This document shows positions 59,060-64,000 of a stretch of 64,000 nt of DNA, piece by piece. The notes under the pieces were generated by a model. That model had not been told where the DNA came from and ran no database searches. It worked only from the letters and a program-made list of their open reading frames with translations. Where the stretch lies: contig JBLDXI010000033.1 in assembly GCA_047495785.1 (NCBI GenBank), positions 1,922,001 through 1,986,000 on the forward strand, written 5' to 3'. The number at the start of each line of letters is the position of its first letter. The first letter of the stretch is position 1. The stretch is from Lepidodermella squamata (lineage: Eukaryota; Gastrotricha). The translations under genes and the position numbers were made by a program.

Positions 59060-62000
59060 CTAGCGAACACGTTTGCGACTAGTGGTCGGTTCGCTCGATG
59101 CTTCGCTGTTCTCACGTTCATCCTCGCGAGCTTTCTTCTTATTCGCCCCGGTAATGGCCTGACGCCCGGCGTGGCGAATGACGGTCGAAACACCGTCTTG
59201 GAACCGCGTTTGGAAAATGACATTCGCGTTCGAGAACATGCCTTCCTTCAACGAAACGATGATGAACTGCGAGGCTTTGAAGTACTCGCGGATGATACGG
59301 CCGATGTTTTGCGTATGGCTGAGATCGAGAGCCGCGTCGATTTCGTCGAGAATGTACAGTGGGGCAGGGCGGTAGCGAAGAAGGGCGAGAATCAGGGAGA
59401 GGGCAACGAGAGACCGCTGGCCACCTGATAATTCGCTTAAGCTTTCCTTCCAAGCATCGTTGCCGAAACCGATTCGAAATTCAACACCGACAAGCTCCTT
59501 ACGGCGCTGATTTGTGGCACCCGTGCTGACATTAGCCTCATTCGCAGCTAGCATCGCCCTGGCTCCGGGTAGCAGCGTGGAAAAAATATCAGCAAAATCG
59601 GTATTGACACGCTTGTACGCCGCCCATATCGCGTCATTTCTCGCCTCGTCGACTTCACTCATTGTCGAAAGAAGCTTCTCGCGATCTCGCAAAACAGTCG
59701 ACCGGCGTTCCATAGCACCTCGGTAATCGTCTTCGGTTCGTTTCAATTGAGCCATGACTTGAGGATTGAGACGCTTCTCCAATTTTTGAATCGAATTCGC
59801 AATCGTCGTCGAACGATTCTTCAAATCGTCCGGCTTGAAAGAACTCGAGTGGAAGTCGTACATCGTACCTTGTTGGCCGAAAAACCGCTTTTCAGTTTCA
59901 ACCCAATCGTGGGTTTCAGCTAACCGGACCATGATGGACATTGCCTCGCCGACCGCCTTCTCCTGACGCTGCAGGCGATGTCGCGCCTCTTCCTGCGCGA
60001 TTTCAGTTTCATTTCGCTCCTCGTCTTTGCGAGTCAGTTGAGCTGCTTTCTCACGCATGGCCGCATTGACGTCTTCCACGCTCTTCTCAGCCTCCGCCAG
60101 GGCCGATTTCGCCTTCTCGACAGCCTGTTCAGCCGCTTTCGCTTTCGCCGTTGCTTCATTGAATTTAGCCTGATGACGCTCCAAAGCAGCTGCGATTTCT
60201 TCCAATCGCTTATCATGACCGCTTATTCCAGACTGGAGAGCATCGATATCAGCTCGCACTGCATCGGCCGACGACCGCTTCTGATCGATTTCAGCCTGGA
60301 TTTTATCCAGCGCGGTTTTCGCATCTTTCAACTCCTTTTGCGCCTCCTTCAATTCTCGCTCAGGATTGTAATCGGCAATTCGCTTTTCGATTTCTACAAC
60401 TTTCGACTTCAAAGTCGCGATAGTACCGTCCGGCTTCGACAATTCTTCGATTCGGCTGCGTTTTGTCGCAACTTCGCCCTCGAGTCGTTTGACTTCAGCC
60501 TCCAGCATTCCGAACGTAGTTTGGCGAAGTCGTTCCTCGCTCAAACGCAGCTTATGTTTCGCCATTTCCAACTTATCAATAAGCGCTTGTTTCGCCTTGA
60601 ATTTCTCAGCATCAGCCTGGGCACTAGCAATTTGCTTGTTGATTGCCGCGAGCTCTTGTTGAAACGCGTGAATTTGAGCAACGGCACCGAGCACATCCTC
60701 GCGGTTACCACGAGCACCGCCTGAAATGGCACCAGACGGGTCGAAAACATCACCCTGAAGCGTGACAACTTTTCGCTGGATTCGCTCGTGATAAGCGACT
60801 TGACGCGCCACGTTCGCATCCGAGCATATCAAGGTGGAGCCGAAGACGAATTGCAGCGCTGGAACGACACGCTGGCTTTCGGGAGTTATCAAACTCATTG
60901 CCGTGTAAACACGATCGGCACCGAAGGTTTTCTGAGCAAAGCGGACAACGTCCTCTGGAATCGAATACGGTTGGATTTTGTTCAGAGGAATCATCGTGAC
61001 TCGCTGCTTGAGCTCGCCGTTTTGCAGTAGAAGTTTACCAGTTTGATCCGTATCCACAATAATGTTGTACAACTGTAATAATTCAGCTGTTAAGATGGGT
61101 CCTCTTCAATTATTCTGATGCTTACCTTGCCTCCAGCGGCTTCTTCAAGAGCCATGGAATATTTTGGATCGGTAATTTTGAACTGCTTTGCGACAACGCC
61201 GATTACTCGAGAACTGTCGAAATTGGGCTCAGGGTTGCGATAGCTGAAACCAAGGCGAGCACAACGTCCTTCGATTTGGTTGATTCGATCACGTGTTTGC
61301 TGCGCTCGTTGATTCAGCTCCTTCAAAGAACCCATGGCACTCTGATCGTCGGCCGATTGACCACCCGCTGCCTTCAACTCAGTCTGTCATTTGTGGAAAT
61401 TTAGTATGCAAAGTTACACTTATACTCAAAATATCAACCTCAGCATCAGCAACTAGTTTTTGATTAGTCGCCACTTCTTTCGTCAAATTGTCGAATTCGG
61501 CCTTAGCACGGCCACTCTTTAGTTGAGATTGGCTAGATTGCAACTGTTTTTCGTCAGATTTCAACGTATTTTGCAATGTCTTCATCTCAGTCTCGGCTTC
61601 CATCAACTGTTGGTTCAACTCTGAGGAGTAATAACAGCAATAAGATTAGACAAATCGTATTCAAAGGCTATTTACCTGCCAGGGTACCCTCCAACGAGCG
61701 ATGACTAGCCGCATTTTTCTTGCCAGCTGCAACACCAATAGTTAGCGTGTCAACGTGAGAAGACGCCGCCTCGTAGCGAGCCTGTGCCTGAGCAAATTTT
61801 TTCGCAGATTGTTCACCGCCCGTCAAGGCCTCCATCTCTTTGCTTTTAGAATCGATGGCTTTCAAATCCTTCGCCTTTTGCTTCGAGATTTTATCGTGCT
61901 GAGATTTGTCCTCGTCAAGCGTTTTTCGAGCATCATCGACGTCACTTCTACAAATTGATTGAATTTTTTCCGCCTCTTGCATAGTTTTTCGAGCATTGTC

Positions 62001-63039
62001 GAGGACACCCGAATGCCGCCTAACATTACAAAAATTAAAATAAATTGATCTGAAAATGCAGTCCTTACCTGTCGAGTTCTCGCTCAATATCGGCAATTTC
62101 TTTCTTTAGTTTAACTTTAGCCTCTTGGATCTCAGCTAACCGAGCTTTCAAAGCTTCGCAGTCGTTCTTGGCCAACTGCACTGCTGCTGTGCTGTCTGAC
62201 TTCATTTTTTCGGCATGGTAGTAACTGTAGGCAGCAACGACTCGATCAACATGCTCACGCTCGCGAGTAAGCTGTTGATACTCCAAATAAATTTGACGAT
62301 CCTTCTCCATTTTTGACATTCGGGGCTCTAACTGCTCCTTGATCAACGATTCATCGTCCTGCAGCTTCTGCGTTTTCTTCGCAATTTCACGCTTCGCCTC
62401 CTCTTTCTTGTCGTCATAAAGGCGCGTGCCTGCAGCCTCTTCGATGAGGGACAAAATTTCGGCAGGTTTCATATTCAAAACTTTGGTGATGCGTCCTTGC
62501 ATGATCAGAAAATGGGGATTGTTAACGTTCAGCTGGACTGATCGGAACAAATCTTCGACGCGATTGTTGGTCGCATTCACACCATTGACCTTGTATTTGT
62601 TCCGTCCACCAAGTACAATCTGATGAGTAGAATGCCAACGATAAAGGAGGCAAATAATACAGGTAACTTCTTACCTGACGAGAAACCGTAATTTCATCAG
62701 CATGCTGATAACCCATTGGACTTTGCTCTTTGTCAGTGTTGTCGAACGTTACGCTGACAATCGCTTTATTGATACCAGCTTGGCCATTCTTGTAGATAAG
62801 CTCTTGAAGGTTGGATACGCGTACCTAAAATTCACTTGAAATAGCGTTCAAAAAATTCTGGTTTATTTTACCTGAGTGAGGTTAGAAATTCCCAACACAA
62901 AACAAATGGAGTCCAAAATATTAGATTTCCCACTTCCATTGAGACCGGTTATAGCATTGAATTGAGGATCAAAGCCGTGAATTTCGGTTCTACTTGCATA
63001 GGATTTGAAACCCTCTATTACTATCGATTTAACATACAT
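59060..63039 (-). CDS. SMC2: SMC2, condensin core ATPase
   Basis: Exons 63039-62872, 62824-62675, 62619-62069, 62019-61676, 61620-61439, 61383-61126 and 61072-59060 encode 1221 aa. The N-terminal head starts [15 protein letters not shown], with Walker [10 protein letters not shown] (32-40) and the FVLGI and [13 protein letters not shown] stretches specific to SMC2. Two long coiled coils flank a hinge (~470-650) containing [13 protein letters not shown]. The C-terminal head has the signature LSGGQRS (~1099-1105), Walker B LYILDEID (~1123-1130) and a D-loop AALD. SMC2 pairs with SMC4 in condensins I and II to compact mitotic chromosomes. The tail (~1195-1221) is Lys/Arg/Glu-rich and may be a nuclear signal. 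In intron 5 the donor GTTGAT rather than the later GTATAA keeps frame and gives a normal 55-nt intron. The N-terminal third has six introns of 47-55 nt while the last exon is 2 kb. Confidence 0.96.
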
Positions 63040-64000
63040 CTGAAGTCAACAAAAATACAATTAAATTGATATACCATAAATATCAGATAAATAAAAATTA
63101 TTCACTGTCCGCATCAGAAACAGCGTTACATAAAACCCAAACCCAAGCATAATCAATCATTATACAGCAGTAACAAATAATAACTGTAGAATCATGGTAT
63201 ATTTCACAAAACGGCTGTTACATTAAACAATGTGTGCGTTCGATGCAAGGATGGTAAATTGTAAGAAAAAAATTGTGATCAGCAAAAACTATTTTTCCAT
63301 CATAGCTTGTACTTTGAATTCTGTGCCAGAGTCGACCATGACTCGCTCCCAGCTCTGAAGCGACTAATTCGCAGGTCGATGTTGTCGATCTATCCGATTT
63401 AATGCTCAAAAACTACGCGGCAATACTTAGTGTTCCCTATTTGTATTAGTTGTTTTCCATGAAAAAATATAATCATGGGCTCGATAATCGATGGTGGTAT
63501 TTGTCACTACCATAGTGAACACAGCGGTCGAATGGTAATGCAACCAGCACAGGGCACAGGGTGTGATACGTTGGTTCCAGTGAGGCAAGAGTTCAACGCC
63601 CGCGTCTGTGCAAGAAGACAGCGGTTGACCGAAGTCACTGAAAAAACACAATGTCAGCGAGCGCAGGTTACACGTGCGCAGTGGCCCATTGTCACTTCCC
63701 CCGCCTCAACGGTAGCACAAGGGAGAGTCGCGGAAAAAGTTAACAGAAAGATCCTTTTATGAAAATTACGTACGAGCCTTGAAAGTAAATGCAAATTACG
63801 ATCAGCGGGATTAGTACTCATAAAAGCCGAACGTACAACATCATTACATTAGGCTTCGTAACTACGAAAGAGTCGTCGAGGGTCAAGGGTCAAAGCGGTT
63901 AGGTAGTTGTTTTGGCGTGTCGCCAATGTCTCCACCCTCCACCGAAGCGACAACCCTACTATTTTCAATATTTGACGGTAGAAGACGAGAATGTAGAATT
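63040..64000. other. Upstream region of SMC2
   Basis: About 960 nt with no supported gene; one open frame at 63475-63762 has no domain. It contains a DR1-type direct repeat near 63882. Confidence 0.5.
63882..63894 (+). promoter_or_regulatory. DR1-type nuclear-receptor half-site pair
   Basis: GGGTCA at 63882-63887 and GGGTCA at 63889-63894 are separated by a single A, and AAAG follows. This is the arrangement bound by HNF4/RXR-type receptors. Target gene unknown; it lies ~840 nt upstream of SMC2. Confidence 0.35.

Noticed and set aside
61379-61438. Alternative SMC2 donor GTATAA at 61425
   Set aside because: It leaves phase 1 before an exon that must start in phase 0 (ACT GAG TTG). The GTTGAT donor at 61438 restores frame and a normal intron length.
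1-64000. Prokaryotic features (CRISPR, operon promoters, Shine-Dalgarno sites)
   Set aside because: Spliced nuclear genes throughout; no regularly spaced repeat array seen.

Overview
This window is eukaryotic nuclear DNA from a small invertebrate. Genes are split by very short GT-AG introns, mostly 47-62 nt. UTRs carry AATAAA-type signals, the genetic code is standard, and the proteins are animal ones: Rab18, SLC35D, eIF2B-beta, CHCHD7, glucosidase II beta, RpS28, SAMD8, C1GALT-like, SMC2 and an L27 protein of the MPDZ/PATJ type. Two clusters of same-strand genes lie 80-210 nt apart, with an AATAAA and then a pyrimidine-rich AG before the next ATG. That is the layout of operons resolved by spliced-leader trans-splicing. 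A nematode is my best guess; a tardigrade or rotifer is not excluded. Acceptors are looser than the Caenorhabditis TTTTCAG.

Layout. 1-2120: the 5' end of an MPDZ/PATJ-like scaffold gene (minus), whose second intron runs out of the window. 2121-8931: noncoding. 8932-12728: Rab18, SLC35D-type nucleotide-sugar transporter, eIF2B-beta and CHCHD7/COX23, tightly packed on plus. 13148-30922: two tandem giant paralogous genes on minus, 2561 and 2563 aa. 32426-36119: RpS28, an Asn-rich/acidic protein and glucosidase II beta on minus. 37241-38704: SAMD8 sphingomyelin-synthase-related protein (plus). 38705-48759: about 10 kb with no gene I can support. 48760-52639: a PAN-EGF-kringle-EGF-FN3 single-pass membrane protein (plus). 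53369-54513: C1GALT-like glycosyltransferase (minus). 55443-57006: a type II membrane protein, probably a glycosyltransferase-like enzyme (plus). 57181-57887: a small two-TM CD225/dispanin-like protein (minus). 59060-63039: SMC2 (minus).

The most unusual content is the tandem giant pair. Each copy has an N-terminal module of unknown type, a beta-propeller-like module, a GB1/RHD3-type large GTPase with G1, G3 and RD motifs, a long coiled coil, a Cys/His-rich zinc-binding region and a C-terminal vWA domain. The overall plan recalls poorly studied giant GBP/VLIG-like proteins and suggests a cell-autonomous defence or membrane-remodelling role, which is inference only. The paralogs are a patchwork: some tracts, including an intron, are almost identical in nucleotides, while others are strongly diverged. 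This points to gene conversion. They also differ by one intron, and one intron of copy 2 is an in-frame, stop-free 51-mer.

Gene-level splice models were built by hand from GT/AG sites, reading frame and family conservation. All exon boundaries are predictions.
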